Of a stretch of 64,000 nt of DNA, positions 43,384 to 52,774 are shown piece by piece. Origin of the DNA: Variovorax paradoxus (lineage in GTDB: Bacteria > Pseudomonadota > Gammaproteobacteria > Burkholderiales > Burkholderiaceae_C); contig NZ_JAGGNU010000017.1 in the NCBI RefSeq assembly GCF_018614915.1, positions 1 to 64,000 on the forward strand. The letters are read 5' to 3'. A program made the translations under genes and the position numbers. Below the pieces are notes generated by a model. That model saw only the letters and a list, made by a program, of their open reading frames with translations, did no database searches and was not told where the DNA came from. The first letter of the stretch is position 1, and each line of letters begins with the position of its first letter.

Positions 43384-43956
43384 TCAGCGGCCGCCGAGCT
43401 GCCCGAAGGAGGTGCGAAGCCCGACGTAGTCGGTCGGCCCGCTGCTCTCGGGCGGATGACCAGTCGCCGACAGCCATGCCGAGATGCTCGGCAGGCGCTT
43501 GTCGAAATAGATCTGCAGGTGGGCCCAGTTGCCGCCCTCGGTGTGCGGCTCGGTCATTTCGAGCGCCTCGACCGCGATCGCGCGCAGGCTGCTCACCATG
43601 GCCAGCGAACGGCCGTCCAGCAGCTGCAACGTCACCTCGCGGCCCTGCGACAGGATTTCATCGAGGATGCGGCGATGCACCGTGTAGTCGGGCCAGCTGC
43701 GCTTGCCGCAGGCGTCGTTCAATTCCCTGAAGACCCAGTGCATGTTGGTGGCGAAGATCGCCGCCACCTGTCCGGCCTGCCGCAGATTCTGCTTCGAGGC
43801 CGTGGCCTGCAGGCGCAGCGCCCAGAGAATCGCGGCAAGAACGCCGAGGGTCTGGACCCACGCGGCCCATTCGGCCGAGGTCGTGGGGCGGTTGAACCAG
43901 CCGAGCACCGCCAGTGCGACAGTGAGCGCGGCAAGCGCCGCTCCGAATTTCCGCAT
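43384..43956 (-). CDS. Hypothetical inner-membrane protein, 190 aa
   Basis: Two hydrophobic segments at the N-terminus (residues about 5-20 and 33-47) are followed by a cytoplasmic helical domain of about 140 residues. The layout WVQTLGVLAAILWALRLQ followed by a helical domain is common in uncharacterised bacterial membrane proteins. It is preceded by a small gene on the same strand, 30 bases away. No function can be assigned. Confidence 0.65.
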   Translation of the reverse strand: MRKFGAALAALTVALAVLGWFNRPTTSAEWAAWVQTLGVLAAILWALRLQATASKQNLRQAGQVAAIFATNMHWVFRELNDACGKRSWPDYTVHRRILDEILSQGREVTLQLLDGRSLAMVSSLRAIAVEALEMTEPHTEGGNWAHLQIYFDKRLPSISAWLSATGHPPESSGPTDYVGLRTSFGQLGGR

Positions 43957-43986
43957 GCTTTCCCCAGAGTCGCCGGCTGCGTCGCT

Positions 43987-44205
43987 TCAGGCGCGCGGCC
44001 CGTCCTTGCCGAACAGTTTTCGTATCGCCGCAACACCCGCCACCAATGCATTCGCGTAGCTTGTTTGCGGATCGCTCGCCGCCTCGAGCGGAAGGTAGGG
44101 GAGCGCGTCTTCCATCGCGTAGTCGGTGCCCTCCATCAATACCCAATAGAACTCGCCCTCTTCGAGTTCGTGCACGGTGAGCGCGATATTTCGCAATTGC
44201 GACAT
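43987..44205 (-). CDS. Conserved-looking small protein, 72 aa
   Basis: A compact protein with VHELEEGEFYWVLMEG and a helical C-terminus (SYANALVAGVAAIRKLFG). The acidic, aromatic N-terminal part looks like a real fold. It lies upstream of the membrane protein gene and may share its transcript. I see no recognised family. The 242 bases to the next gene (44206-44447) contain its promoter and the divergent one. Confidence 0.6.
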   Translation of the reverse strand: MSQLRNIALTVHELEEGEFYWVLMEGTDYAMEDALPYLPLEAASDPQTSYANALVAGVAAIRKLFGKDGPRA

Positions 44206-44447
44206 GAGCTTAGGAAGGGGTCATCGAGTGAACTCGTCGATCCTATTCAACGCACGTTACAACACCTAGCCAAAATTTCACGTTTCGTCGCAAATGTGAC
44301 GAACGGTAATTGAATTGGCAAGTCCTGAATACCCGCAATAGCCTGAGTGTGGGTAATCTGCACCTGCCAAGCTTTTCCTACAGCGCCTGGGTGCCGCCGT
44401 GCATAAGCTGAATGCACCTCAACAAAATCGCCGTGACAGGAGGAGAC

Positions 44448-44852
44448 ATGAAGCATTTCACTCTCGACCCTCACATGGTCGCTGCCTTCGGAGGCGCCTT
44501 TTATCCGACTGGCCATTCGATGGTGATGTTTCCCAACGCGGAGGACGCAAGTCGCGTGGGGCATCAGCTGATCGACAACGGCTTCAGCGGCGACGAGGTC
44601 TACCTGATCCCCCCCAAGACCCTGCTGTCGCAGATCACGCCGACGGTCAGCGATGCCGACAACCCCCTGCCCTCGGCGGGCACCGATGGCGCCACCGTGC
44701 GTGCCTACACCAAGCTCGCGCGCGAGGGCCACACCGGCCTCTTGGTCAAGACCGAGAACAGGGCCGCGGCCGAGCGCCTGATGGACGTGGTGCGAACGGT
44801 GCCGTACTCGATCGCCGAGCGCTACTGCAGGCTGGTGATCGAAGACCTCTGA
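44448..44852 (+). CDS. Hypothetical protein, 134 aa
   Basis: The ATG follows a very strong AGGAGGAG. A FPNAEDASRVGHQLIDNGFSGDEVYLIPP segment suggests a small alpha/beta fold in which helices follow strands, loosely like the general stress protein 17M domain, where DA...v..L...GF...i is common; the match is by eye only. It converges on the antiporter gene, with 6 bases between their stops. Confidence 0.68.
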   Translation: MKHFTLDPHMVAAFGGAFYPTGHSMVMFPNAEDASRVGHQLIDNGFSGDEVYLIPPKTLLSQITPTVSDADNPLPSAGTDGATVRAYTKLAREGHTGLLVKTENRAAAERLMDVVRTVPYSIAERYCRLVIEDL

Positions 44853-44858
44853 AGGGCC

Positions 44859-46550
44859 TCAGGCCGGGGCTGCGCGGCTAAGCACGGCGCGCGCCATCGA
44901 CTGCGCAAGCTCGTGCTCGCCCAGGAACACGGTGGCTTCCGCCTCCTGCGCGAGCAGGCGTGCCTCCTCCTCGTTGTGGCTGCGGATCACGGTCTCGATC
45001 GCGGGATTGAGCGTGCGTGCGGTCTCGATCATCTGCCGCACGTTCATCGCATCGGCAACGGCGACCACGAGCACGCGAGCCCGGGCGACATGCGACTGGA
45101 TCAGCACCGCCGGGTCGGCGGCATCGCCCCAGACGGCCGCCATCCCCTCGGCGCGCAGCTTCTCCACCAGCTCGCGGTTCTGCTCCGCCACCACGAATGG
45201 AACATCGTGGGAAGCCAGCTCGGCGGCAATGCGCCGCCCCACCCGGCCATAGCCCACCAGCACCACGTGGCGCGACAGGTATTTCGCCTCGGTGCTCACC
45301 GGCAGCTCGGCCAAGGGGTCGTCGCGCAGCGCCAGCTCGCGCGCGAAGGACGAACGCGCATGCAGCCACTTCTGCAGCGGCCCGATCAGGCTGAACCACA
45401 GCGGATTGGTGGCGATGGAGATCAGCGCGCCGGCCAGCAGCAGGCTCTGGCCCTCGCCCGGCAGCAGCCCGAGCGAGACGCCGAGCGCGGCCAGGATGAA
45501 CGAGAACTCGCCGATCTGCGCCAGGCTCGCGCTCACCGTGAGTGCCGTACCCAGCGGATAGCGGAACAGCAGCACCAGCGCGCAGGCAGCGACCGACTTG
45601 CCCACCACGATCACCAACACCACCGCCAGCACCTGCAGCGGGCGTTCGATCAGCACGGCCGGATCGAACAGCATGCCGACCGAGACGAAGAACAGCACGG
45701 CAAAGGCGTCGCGCAACGGCAGCGATTCCTGCGCCGCCCGGTGGCTGAACTCGGACTCGCGCATCACCATCCCCGCGAAGAAGGCGCCGAGTGCGAAAGA
45801 CACGCCGAACAGCGCCGCCGATGCGAAGGCGATGCTCACTGCAGCCGCCACCACGCACAGCGTGAAGAGTTCGCGCGAACCGGTGCGCGTGACTTGCCAC
45901 AGGATCCACGGGAATACGCGCCGCCCCACCACCAGCATCAAGAGCACGAAGCCGCCCACCTGCAGCAGCGTGAGGCCCAGCGTCTGCCAGACCGGCGCCG
46001 CGTCGGAATGCATCGCCGCGCCGCCCATCACGCCGGCCAGCGGCGGCAGCAGCACGAGCACCAGCACCATGGCCAGGTCCTCCACCACCAGCCAGCCGAC
46101 CGCGATGCGGCCGGTGAAGGAATCGAGCAGCCCCAAGCTTTCGAGCGCGCGCAACAGCACCACGGTGCTCGCCACCGACAAGGCGAGCCCGAACACCAGC
46201 GCGCCGCCCAGGCTCCAGCCCCACCACGTGGCCAACGCGCCGCCGAGCAGCGTGGCCACGGCCATCTGCACGATCGCGCCGGGCAAGGCGATCTTGCGCA
46301 CCGCGAGCAGGTCGTCGAGCGAGAAATGCAGGCCGACGCCGAACATCAGCAGCATCACACCGATCTCGGCCAGCTGCGAAGCGATCTCCGCATCCGCCAC
46401 GAAGCCAGGCGTGAACGGACCGATGATCACGCCGGCAAGCAGGTAGCCCACCAGCGCCGGCAGCCGAAGCCGCGCCGCCAGGAAACCAAGGACCAGCGCA
46501 AGGCCGAGGCCGGCCGCGACGGTGTTGATCAGGGAGACGCTGTGGGGCAT
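44859..46550 (-). CDS. KefB/YbaL-type cation:proton antiporter
   Basis: A 563-residue protein: 12 or 13 membrane helices of the CPA2 family (GYLLAGVIIGPFTPG at the second helix, SVASTVVLLRALE, GAFFAGMVMRESEF), then a C-terminal TrkA-N Rossmann domain (VVLVGYGRVGRRIAAELA) that binds NAD(H). Such proteins exchange K+ or Na+ for H+ under nucleotide control. I chose ATG 46550, since the frame upstream begins only with TTG. It is transcribed leftward behind dctA with a 33-base gap, so the two could be cotranscribed. Confidence 0.9.
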   Translation of the reverse strand: MPHSVSLINTVAAGLGLALVLGFLAARLRLPALVGYLLAGVIIGPFTPGFVADAEIASQLAEIGVMLLMFGVGLHFSLDDLLAVRKIALPGAIVQMAVATLLGGALATWWGWSLGGALVFGLALSVASTVVLLRALESLGLLDSFTGRIAVGWLVVEDLAMVLVLVLLPPLAGVMGGAAMHSDAAPVWQTLGLTLLQVGGFVLLMLVVGRRVFPWILWQVTRTGSRELFTLCVVAAAVSIAFASAALFGVSFALGAFFAGMVMRESEFSHRAAQESLPLRDAFAVLFFVSVGMLFDPAVLIERPLQVLAVVLVIVVGKSVAACALVLLFRYPLGTALTVSASLAQIGEFSFILAALGVSLGLLPGEGQSLLLAGALISIATNPLWFSLIGPLQKWLHARSSFARELALRDDPLAELPVSTEAKYLSRHVVLVGYGRVGRRIAAELASHDVPFVVAEQNRELVEKLRAEGMAAVWGDAADPAVLIQSHVARARVLVVAVADAMNVRQMIETARTLNPAIETVIRSHNEEEARLLAQEAEATVFLGEHELAQSMARAVLSRAAPA

Positions 46551-46583
46551 CGCTGCATTTTGCAAGACGATGCCCTAAACCCC

Positions 46584-47924
46584 TCAGGTCGCCATCTTCT
46601 CGGTGCGCTCGTTGAGCAGTTCCTCGGGCTCCTGCGCCTCGATCCAGGTCTCGTTGTTCAGGCCGGCCTGAAGGCGCACCTCGTCGAGCTCACCGGTCCA
46701 CTTCGCGACCACGATGGTCGCCACGCCGTTGCCGATCAGGTTGGTCAGCGCCCTCGCCTCCGACATGAAGCGGTCGATGCCGAGGATCAGCGCCAGCCCC
46801 GCCACCGGCACATGCCCCACGGCCGACAGCGTGGCGGCGAGCACGATGAAGCCGCTGCCGGTGATGCCGGCCGCGCCCTTCGAGGTCAGCAGCAGCACGG
46901 CCAGCAGCGTGATCTCCTGGGTGAGCGTCATCGGTGTGTTGGTGGCCTGCGCGATGAAGACCGCCGCCATGGTCAGGTAGATCGAGGTGCCGTCGAGATT
47001 GAACGAATAGCCGGTCGGGATCACCAGGCCCACGCAGGTCTTCTTCGCGCCCAGGTTCTCCATCTTCTCCATCATGCGCGGCAGCACCGACTCGGAGGAC
47101 GAGGTGCCCAGCACGATCAAGAGTTCTTCCTTGATGTACTTGATGAACTTCCAGATGCTGAAGCCGTGAAAGCGCGCGATCAGCCCAAGCACCACGAAGA
47201 TGAACAGCAGGCAGGTGAGATAGAAGGTGCCCATCAGCTTGCCCAGCGAGAACAGCGTGCCGACGCCGTACTTGCCGATGGTGAAGGCCATGGCGCCGAA
47301 GGCACCGATCGGCGCCAGCTTCATGATGTAGCCGACGATGGTGAAGAGCACGTGCGAGCCCTTCTCGATCACGTCGAACACCAGCGTGCCTCGCCCGCCG
47401 AATTTGTGCAGCGCGAAGCCGAACAGCATCGCGATCAGCAGCACCTGCAGGATCTCGCCCTTGGCGAAGGCATCGACCACGGTGCTCGGGATGACGTTGA
47501 GCAGGAAGTCGACCGTCCCCTGCATCTTGCCGGGCCCGGTGTAGGCCGCGATCGCCTTGGTGTCGAGCGTCGAGGGGTCGACGTTCATGCCGGCGCCGGG
47601 CTTGAGCAGATTGACCAGCACCAGCCCAACCACCAGCGCGATGCTGCTCACGATCTCGAAGTACAGGAGCGCGAGGCCGCCGGTCTTGCCGACCTTCTTC
47701 ATGTCTTCCATGCCGGCGATGCCGATCACCACGGTGCAGAAGATGATGGGCGCGATGATCATCTTGATCAGCTTGATGAAGCCGTCGCCCAAGGGTTTCA
47801 TCGACTCGCCGAGCGCGGGGTAGAAATGCCCCAGCGCGACGCCAATGACCACGGCGGTGATCACCTGCACATACAGCGACCGGTAGATCGGAAGCTTCTT
47901 CTGGACCGGGATGACAGCGGCCAT
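46584..47924 (-). CDS. dctA: C4-dicarboxylate/proton symporter DctA
   Basis: A 446-residue DAACS-family transporter with about eight helices plus two hairpins. Family motifs visible: the Ser-rich hairpin [14 protein letters not shown], the substrate motif [13 protein letters not shown], and [18 protein letters not shown] near the C-terminus. It takes up succinate, fumarate and malate. ATG 47924 follows AGGAG. DctA is often sigma-54 dependent through DctBD, but neither partner is in the window and I cannot point to a -24/-12 element. Confidence 0.94.
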   Translation of the reverse strand: MAAVIPVQKKLPIYRSLYVQVITAVVIGVALGHFYPALGESMKPLGDGFIKLIKMIIAPIIFCTVVIGIAGMEDMKKVGKTGGLALLYFEIVSSIALVVGLVLVNLLKPGAGMNVDPSTLDTKAIAAYTGPGKMQGTVDFLLNVIPSTVVDAFAKGEILQVLLIAMLFGFALHKFGGRGTLVFDVIEKGSHVLFTIVGYIMKLAPIGAFGAMAFTIGKYGVGTLFSLGKLMGTFYLTCLLFIFVVLGLIARFHGFSIWKFIKYIKEELLIVLGTSSSESVLPRMMEKMENLGAKKTCVGLVIPTGYSFNLDGTSIYLTMAAVFIAQATNTPMTLTQEITLLAVLLLTSKGAAGITGSGFIVLAATLSAVGHVPVAGLALILGIDRFMSEARALTNLIGNGVATIVVAKWTGELDEVRLQAGLNNETWIEAQEPEELLNERTEKMAT

Positions 47925-47992
47925 GGTGGTCTCCTGCATGGTGCCTGTTGTGAATGAGAGAGCCAGGCGCCACTGTAGACCTGCAGACGCGC

Positions 47993-50239
47993 TCAATCCA
48001 GGCCCAGCACCTTGTCGAGCGTGAACGGCAGGCCGCGCAGGCGGCGCCCCGTCGCATGGAAGATCGCGTTGCCGACCGCGGCCGCGACGCCCACGATGCC
48101 GATCTCCCCCACGCCCTTGACGCCCAGCGGATTCACGATCTCGTCATGCTCGTCGACGAAGATCACCGCGATCTCGCCGATGTCCGCATTGGCGGGCAGG
48201 TGGTATTCGGCCAGGCTGTGGTTCATCACGCGGCCCAGCCGGTGATCGACGAGGCCCTCCTCGTGCAGCGCCATGCCCACGCCCCAAACCACGCCGCCCT
48301 CGATCTGGCTGGCGGCCGTTCTCGGGTTGACGATGCGCCCGGCGGCCACCGCGCTGACCACGCGCGTGACATGCACCAGCCCCAGGTCTTCGTCCACGCG
48401 CACCTCGGCGAACACTGCCGAATGCGTGGCCCGCGCGTACTTGCGCTGCTTCATGAAGTTCGGCAAGGCGAGGCTCTTGCCCTCGATCTGGGCCGCGCCG
48501 GCGCGCTGCATGAGCTCGCGCAGGCTGATCGAGCGCGAGGGGTCGGCACGCAGCCGCACCAGGCCGTTGACGAATTCCACGTCCTTCATCCGCGGCTGGC
48601 GCAGCGGGGTGTCGCCCTGCGCGCGTGCCATCAGGAGCAGCCTGGCCGCGATCTTCAGGCAGGCGGCCTGCACCGCGGTGCCGATGGTGGCCACCGTGAA
48701 GGAGCCGCCCTGCACCGGCGCCATCGGCAGGCTCGAATCGCCGAGGTTGAAGTTCACCTTGTCGAGCGGCAGGCCCAGGGTCGCGGCGGCGATCTGCGAC
48801 ATGGCGGTGCCGGTGCCGGTGCCGATGTCGGTCGTGGCGCTGCCGACCTCCAGCGTGCCGTCGACCCGCAGCACGGCACGCGCGGCGCCGTGGATCTGCA
48901 TCGCCTCCCACACGCCGGTGGCCATGCCCCAGCCGATCAGCGTGCGGCCGTCGCGCATCGAGCGCGGCTCTGGATCACGCCGCGACCAGCCGAAGCGTTC
49001 CGCGCCCCGCGCATAGCATTCGCGCAAGGCCTTGCTCGAGAAAGGCTTGCCGCTTCCCGGCTCGGTCTCGGCGTAGTTGCGCAGGCGCAGGGCCAGCGGG
49101 TCCAGGCCCACGGCTTGCGCCAGTTCGTCCATCGCGCTTTCGAGCGCATAGACGCCCTGAGCCGCGCCGGGCGCGCGCATGTCGGTCGGCGTGAAGCGGT
49201 CGAGCGCGAGCACCCGATGAGCCAGCCGCAGGTTCGGCGTGTTGTAGAGCAGCCCCGTCCAGCTGACGATGTTCTCGACGTAGTCTTCCTTGCGCGAGGT
49301 CTCCGACACCGCCTCGTGCACCACCGACTGCAGCCGCCCTTCGCTGTCGCAGCCCAGCTTCAGCGTCTGCAAGGTCTCCGGCCGATGGCCGAAGCTGAAC
49401 ATCTGCTGGCGCGTGAGCACCACGCGCACCGCGCAGCGAAGCTTGAGCGCGGCCATGGCCGCCAGCACCAACTGGTAGCCGGGCCGAAGCCCCGAACCGA
49501 AGGCCCCGCCGACGAAGGGACACAGCACGCGCACATCGCGCTTTCGCAGCTTCAGCACGCGGGCCAGGTAGGCGCGGCTGTTCTGCGCGCCCTGCGTCTT
49601 GTCGTAAACCGTGAGCTGCCCCTCGCCGTCCCAGATCGCAGTGCTGGCATGCATTTCCATCGGGTTGTGGAATTCGGCCGGCGAGTGGTAGCGCGCCTCG
49701 ATCTTGACGGCCGCTTCGCCCCAGGCGTCCTCCGGGTCGCCGCGCACCTTGGGCGGGGCCTGGTAGCCGAACTTGAGCCGGCTCGGCTTGCGGGCCTCGA
49801 TCGCCAGCCGCTGCATGTCGCTGCGCGGCCGTTCGGCCACGCAGCGCACCGCGACCAGCCGCGCCGCATGGCGCGCGGCTTCGAGGCTCACGGCGACGAC
49901 CAGCGCCACCGGTTGCGCATCGGAATGGATCTGCGCATCGTGCAGCGGCCGGAACGGCGAGCCGCCGGGCGCATCCATGTCCTTGTGCAGGAGATCGAAG
50001 CGCGCCATGGGCGGCCGGTTCTCGTGAGTCAGGATATCGATCACACCGGGCACGGCGCGCGCCGCCGCATCGTCGATCTCGCGGATGCGGCCGCGCGCGA
50101 TGGGGCTCGACACCACCACTCCATGGAGCAGGCCTTCGGCCGGATGCTCGGCGGCGTAGCGGGCCGCGCCCGTCACCTTGGCCCGGGCGTCGACGCGAGC
50201 AACCGGTGCACCGACCGGCGATGCCGGCCGCTGCGTCAT
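47993..50239 (-). CDS. Molybdopterin-binding subunit of aldehyde oxidoreductase (PaoC-like)
   Basis: A 748-residue large subunit of the xanthine oxidase family. It carries the Moco-contact segments [13 protein letters not shown] and [17 protein letters not shown], and the catalytic Glu motif [11 protein letters not shown] near the C-terminus. With the FAD and 2Fe-2S genes upstream it forms a three-gene unit in the YagTSR/PaoABC order. It has no signal peptide and starts with an ATGA overlap. The xanthine-type substrate residues cannot be judged from sequence alone; the PaoB-like partner argues for aldehydes. Confidence 0.9.
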   Translation of the reverse strand: MTQRPASPVGAPVARVDARAKVTGAARYAAEHPAEGLLHGVVVSSPIARGRIREIDDAAARAVPGVIDILTHENRPPMARFDLLHKDMDAPGGSPFRPLHDAQIHSDAQPVALVVAVSLEAARHAARLVAVRCVAERPRSDMQRLAIEARKPSRLKFGYQAPPKVRGDPEDAWGEAAVKIEARYHSPAEFHNPMEMHASTAIWDGEGQLTVYDKTQGAQNSRAYLARVLKLRKRDVRVLCPFVGGAFGSGLRPGYQLVLAAMAALKLRCAVRVVLTRQQMFSFGHRPETLQTLKLGCDSEGRLQSVVHEAVSETSRKEDYVENIVSWTGLLYNTPNLRLAHRVLALDRFTPTDMRAPGAAQGVYALESAMDELAQAVGLDPLALRLRNYAETEPGSGKPFSSKALRECYARGAERFGWSRRDPEPRSMRDGRTLIGWGMATGVWEAMQIHGAARAVLRVDGTLEVGSATTDIGTGTGTAMSQIAAATLGLPLDKVNFNLGDSSLPMAPVQGGSFTVATIGTAVQAACLKIAARLLLMARAQGDTPLRQPRMKDVEFVNGLVRLRADPSRSISLRELMQRAGAAQIEGKSLALPNFMKQRKYARATHSAVFAEVRVDEDLGLVHVTRVVSAVAAGRIVNPRTAASQIEGGVVWGVGMALHEEGLVDHRLGRVMNHSLAEYHLPANADIGEIAVIFVDEHDEIVNPLGVKGVGEIGIVGVAAAVGNAIFHATGRRLRGLPFTLDKVLGLD

Positions 50240-51231
50240 GCACCGTGCTCCATGCCGGCCGCCTGCAGCAGCGCGCGCACAACGGTGCGGCGCGCCAGCT
50301 CGATCTTGAAACCGTTGTGCTCGAGCGCATGCGCACCGTCGATCAGCACCGCGGCGGCGGCCTCGAACGCGGCGACGGCCGGCACCTGACCCGCCAGCAG
50401 CGCCTCGGCCTCCGGCCGGCGCCAGGGCTTGTGGGCCACGCCGCCGAGCGCGATGCGAGCGCAGCGGATGCGTCCTTGCGCGACGTCGAGCGCGCAGGCT
50501 GCGGACACCAGTGCAAAGGCGTAGGAGCGCCGATCGCGCAGCTTGACGTACGCAGAGCGTGCAGCAAAAGGACCCGGCGGCAACTCGACCGCCGTCACCA
50601 GTTCGCCCTCGGCCAGCGTGGTGTCGCGCTCCGGCGCGTCGCCCGGCAGCCGATGGAAGTCGGCCATCGCAATGGCGCGCTCGCCCTGCGCTCCCTGCAC
50701 GTGGACCACCGCCTCCAGCGCCGCCAGCGCAACGCACATGTCCGAGGGGTGTACGGCCACGCATTGCTCGCTCGCGCCGAGGATTGCATGGATCCGGTTC
50801 AATCCTTCGATCGCCGGGCAGCCGCTGCCCGGCGCGCGCTTGTTGCACGGCGTGGCGATGTCGTAGAAGTAGTAGCAGCGCGTGCGCTGCAGCAGGTTGC
50901 CGCCGACGGTCGCCATGTTGCGCAGCTGCGGCGAGGCTCCCGCCAGCAGCGCCTCCGCCAGCAAGGGGTAGCGCCGCTGCACCTCGGGATGCCAGGCCAG
51001 GTCGGCATTGCGCACCAGCGCACCCACGTGGAGGCCGCCGCCCTCGGTGACGTGCACTTCGCGCAGCGGCAGGTGCGTGATGTCGACCAGCCGCGCGGGC
51101 CGGGCGACGCCTTCCTTCATGAGGTCGAGCAGGTTGGTGCCGCCGGCGATGAAGCGTGCGCCGTCCACGCCGCCCAATGCGCGCAGCGCATCGGCCGCAT
51201 CGGTGGCGCGGTGATATTCGAAAGGACTCAT
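50236..51231 (-). CDS. FAD/4Fe-4S subunit of aldehyde oxidoreductase (PaoB-like)
   Basis: A 331-residue FAD-binding subunit with FIAGGTNLLDLMKEG (FAD-binding) and NMATVGGNLLQRTRC. A cysteine set, RCYYF...PCNKRAPGSGC followed by EQCVAVHPSDMC, marks the PaoB-type subunits that carry an extra 4Fe-4S cluster. Both ends overlap neighbours by four bases. It passes electrons from the molybdenum site to an external acceptor. Confidence 0.9.
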   Translation of the reverse strand: MSPFEYHRATDAADALRALGGVDGARFIAGGTNLLDLMKEGVARPARLVDITHLPLREVHVTEGGGLHVGALVRNADLAWHPEVQRRYPLLAEALLAGASPQLRNMATVGGNLLQRTRCYYFYDIATPCNKRAPGSGCPAIEGLNRIHAILGASEQCVAVHPSDMCVALAALEAVVHVQGAQGERAIAMADFHRLPGDAPERDTTLAEGELVTAVELPPGPFAARSAYVKLRDRRSYAFALVSAACALDVAQGRIRCARIALGGVAHKPWRRPEAEALLAGQVPAVAAFEAAAAVLIDGAHALEHNGFKIELARRTVVRALLQAAGMEHGA

Positions 51232-51764
51232 CGCACCGCTTTCCAGGCGCCGCTCTGCTGGTGCCCCAGCACTTCGACCACCGCCCTGACAATGTTCGGA
51301 TAGGCACCGCACCGGCAGAGATTGCCGCTCATCTGCTCGCGCACGTCGTCTTCGTTCTGCGCGTGGCCTTCGCGCAGCAGGCCGACCGCCGAGCAGATCT
51401 GGCCCGGCGTGCAGTAGCCGCATTGAAGCGCATCGTGGTCGATGAAGGCCTGCTGCAGCGGATGCAGCATGTCGCCGTGCGCCAGCCCCTCGATGGTCTG
51501 TATCGTCGCGCCCTCTTGCATGACCGCGAGCGTCAGGCAGGCATTGATGCGGCGGCCGTCCACCAGCACCGTGCAGGCGCCGCACTGGCCGTGGTCGCAG
51601 CCCTTCTTGGTGCCGGTCAGGCCGCAGTGCTCGCGCAGCAGGTCCAGCAGCGTGGTCCAGGCTTCGAGCCGCACAGTGCGCGCAACGCCGTTGAGGTGGA
51701 AGCGGACCGTGTGCACCTCGCAGGCGGTGCGCTCCGGCGTCGTGACAGTGGTGGTGGCATCCAT
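51228..51764 (-). CDS. 2Fe-2S subunit of aldehyde oxidoreductase (PaoA-like)
   Basis: A 178-residue two-cluster protein. The plant-ferredoxin cysteines are in KKGCDHGQCGACTV with a later Cys, and the second cluster is CGYCTPGQ...CRCGAYPNI. E. coli PaoA has a Tat signal; here the N-terminus before the fold is short, with no twin arginine, so the complex is probably cytoplasmic. It is the first gene of the unit. A XdhC/PaoD-type chaperone is not found nearby. Confidence 0.92.
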   Translation of the reverse strand: MDATTTVTTPERTACEVHTVRFHLNGVARTVRLEAWTTLLDLLREHCGLTGTKKGCDHGQCGACTVLVDGRRINACLTLAVMQEGATIQTIEGLAHGDMLHPLQQAFIDHDALQCGYCTPGQICSAVGLLREGHAQNEDDVREQMSGNLCRCGAYPNIVRAVVEVLGHQQSGAWKAVR

Positions 51765-51825
51765 GACTGTGACCTTGTCCCGCCGTGAGCATGGGCGCAG
51801 TAGGACACGAGCGCAAGCCGGAAAC

Positions 51826-51856
51826 AAAAAGACCCGCCGCAGCGGGTCCTTTTTTG
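51826..51856 (-). terminator. Rho-independent terminator downstream of phaB
   Basis: A 7-bp stem GACCCGC/GCGGGTC (51831-51848) is flanked by five A on the left and a run of T on the right, so it works as a terminator reading leftward from the phaB gene ending at 51882 and could also act on the other strand. It separates phaB from the oxidoreductase operon. Confidence 0.82.
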
Positions 51857-51881
51857 GGGGCCGAAAACGCCGGCGCCCGTT

Positions 51882-52619
51882 TCAGTGCATGTGCAGGCCG
51901 CCGTTGACCGAGAAGTCGGCGCCCGTCGAGTAGCCGCCCTCGTCGGTCGCGAGCCAGGCGATGATGGAGGCGATCTCGCTCGGCTCGCCCAGACGCTTGA
52001 CCGGAATCGTGCCCACGATCTTGTCGAGCACTTCCTGGCGGATCGCCTTGACCATGTCGGTGCCGATGTAGCCCGGGCTCACGGTGTTCACCGTCACGCC
52101 CTTGGCTGCCAGCTCCTGCGCCAGCGCCATCGTGAAGCCGTGCATGCCGGCCTTGGCGGCCGAGTAGTTGGTCTGCCCGGCCTGGCCCTTGGCGCCGTTG
52201 ACCGAACTGATGTTGATGATGCGGCCCCAGCCCTTCTCGACCATGTCCGCGACCACCTGCTTGGTGACGTTGAACATGCTGTTGAGGTTGGTCTCGATCA
52301 CCGCGCTCCAGTCCTCGGGCGTCATCTTGATGAACATGCGGTCCCGCGTGATGCCGGCATTGTTGACCAGCACGTCGATGCTGCCGTGTTCCGCCTTGGC
52401 CTTGGTGAAGGCCTCGACCGTCGACTGCCAGTCGCCAACGTTGCCGACCGACGCGTGGAACTCGTAGCCTTCGGCTTTCTGCTCGGCCAGCCACTTGGCG
52501 TGGTCCCGCGTGGGACCGCAGCCCGCAATGACCGTGAATCCATCCTTGTGCAGGCGCTGGCAGATGGCAGTTCCGATGCCTCCCATGCCCCCGGTGACGT
52601 ATGCGACTCTTTTGCTCAT
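51882..52619 (-). CDS. phaB: Acetoacetyl-CoA reductase
   Basis: A 245-residue short-chain dehydrogenase. The cofactor loop is TGGMGGIGTAIC, followed by the VLVNNAGITRD segment, catalytic Ser in INISSVNG and the YSAAK catalytic pair near residue 150, ending GGYSTGADFSVNGGLHM. It reduces acetoacetyl-CoA to (R)-3-hydroxybutyryl-CoA for polyhydroxybutyrate. ATG 52619 follows AAGGA. It stands alone here, without phaA or phaC, with its own terminator. Confidence 0.92.
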   Translation of the reverse strand: MSKRVAYVTGGMGGIGTAICQRLHKDGFTVIAGCGPTRDHAKWLAEQKAEGYEFHASVGNVGDWQSTVEAFTKAKAEHGSIDVLVNNAGITRDRMFIKMTPEDWSAVIETNLNSMFNVTKQVVADMVEKGWGRIINISSVNGAKGQAGQTNYSAAKAGMHGFTMALAQELAAKGVTVNTVSPGYIGTDMVKAIRQEVLDKIVGTIPVKRLGEPSEIASIIAWLATDEGGYSTGADFSVNGGLHMH

Positions 52620-52774
52620 GAATGTTCCTTGTGTTGACGAGCCTGAACAGGCGCTGTTCACTGTAGCGAAGTTTCACGCAACAACCGGCTCAGGAAAACA
52701 CTGACCCCTCAATGCAACGGGGTGTCACAAGCCGTCCATATACCGCGTTGGAGATCAAGGAAGAAAGGCACCCA

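Noticed and set aside
44913-47957. A 1014-codon open frame antisense to the antiporter and dctA
   Set aside because: Composition is Gln/His/Arg-rich without domains, and it spans two real genes on the other strand.
47993-51764. Xanthine dehydrogenase
   Set aside because: The separate FAD subunit with extra cysteines and the gene order match the PaoABC/YagTSR aldehyde type rather than XdhAB.
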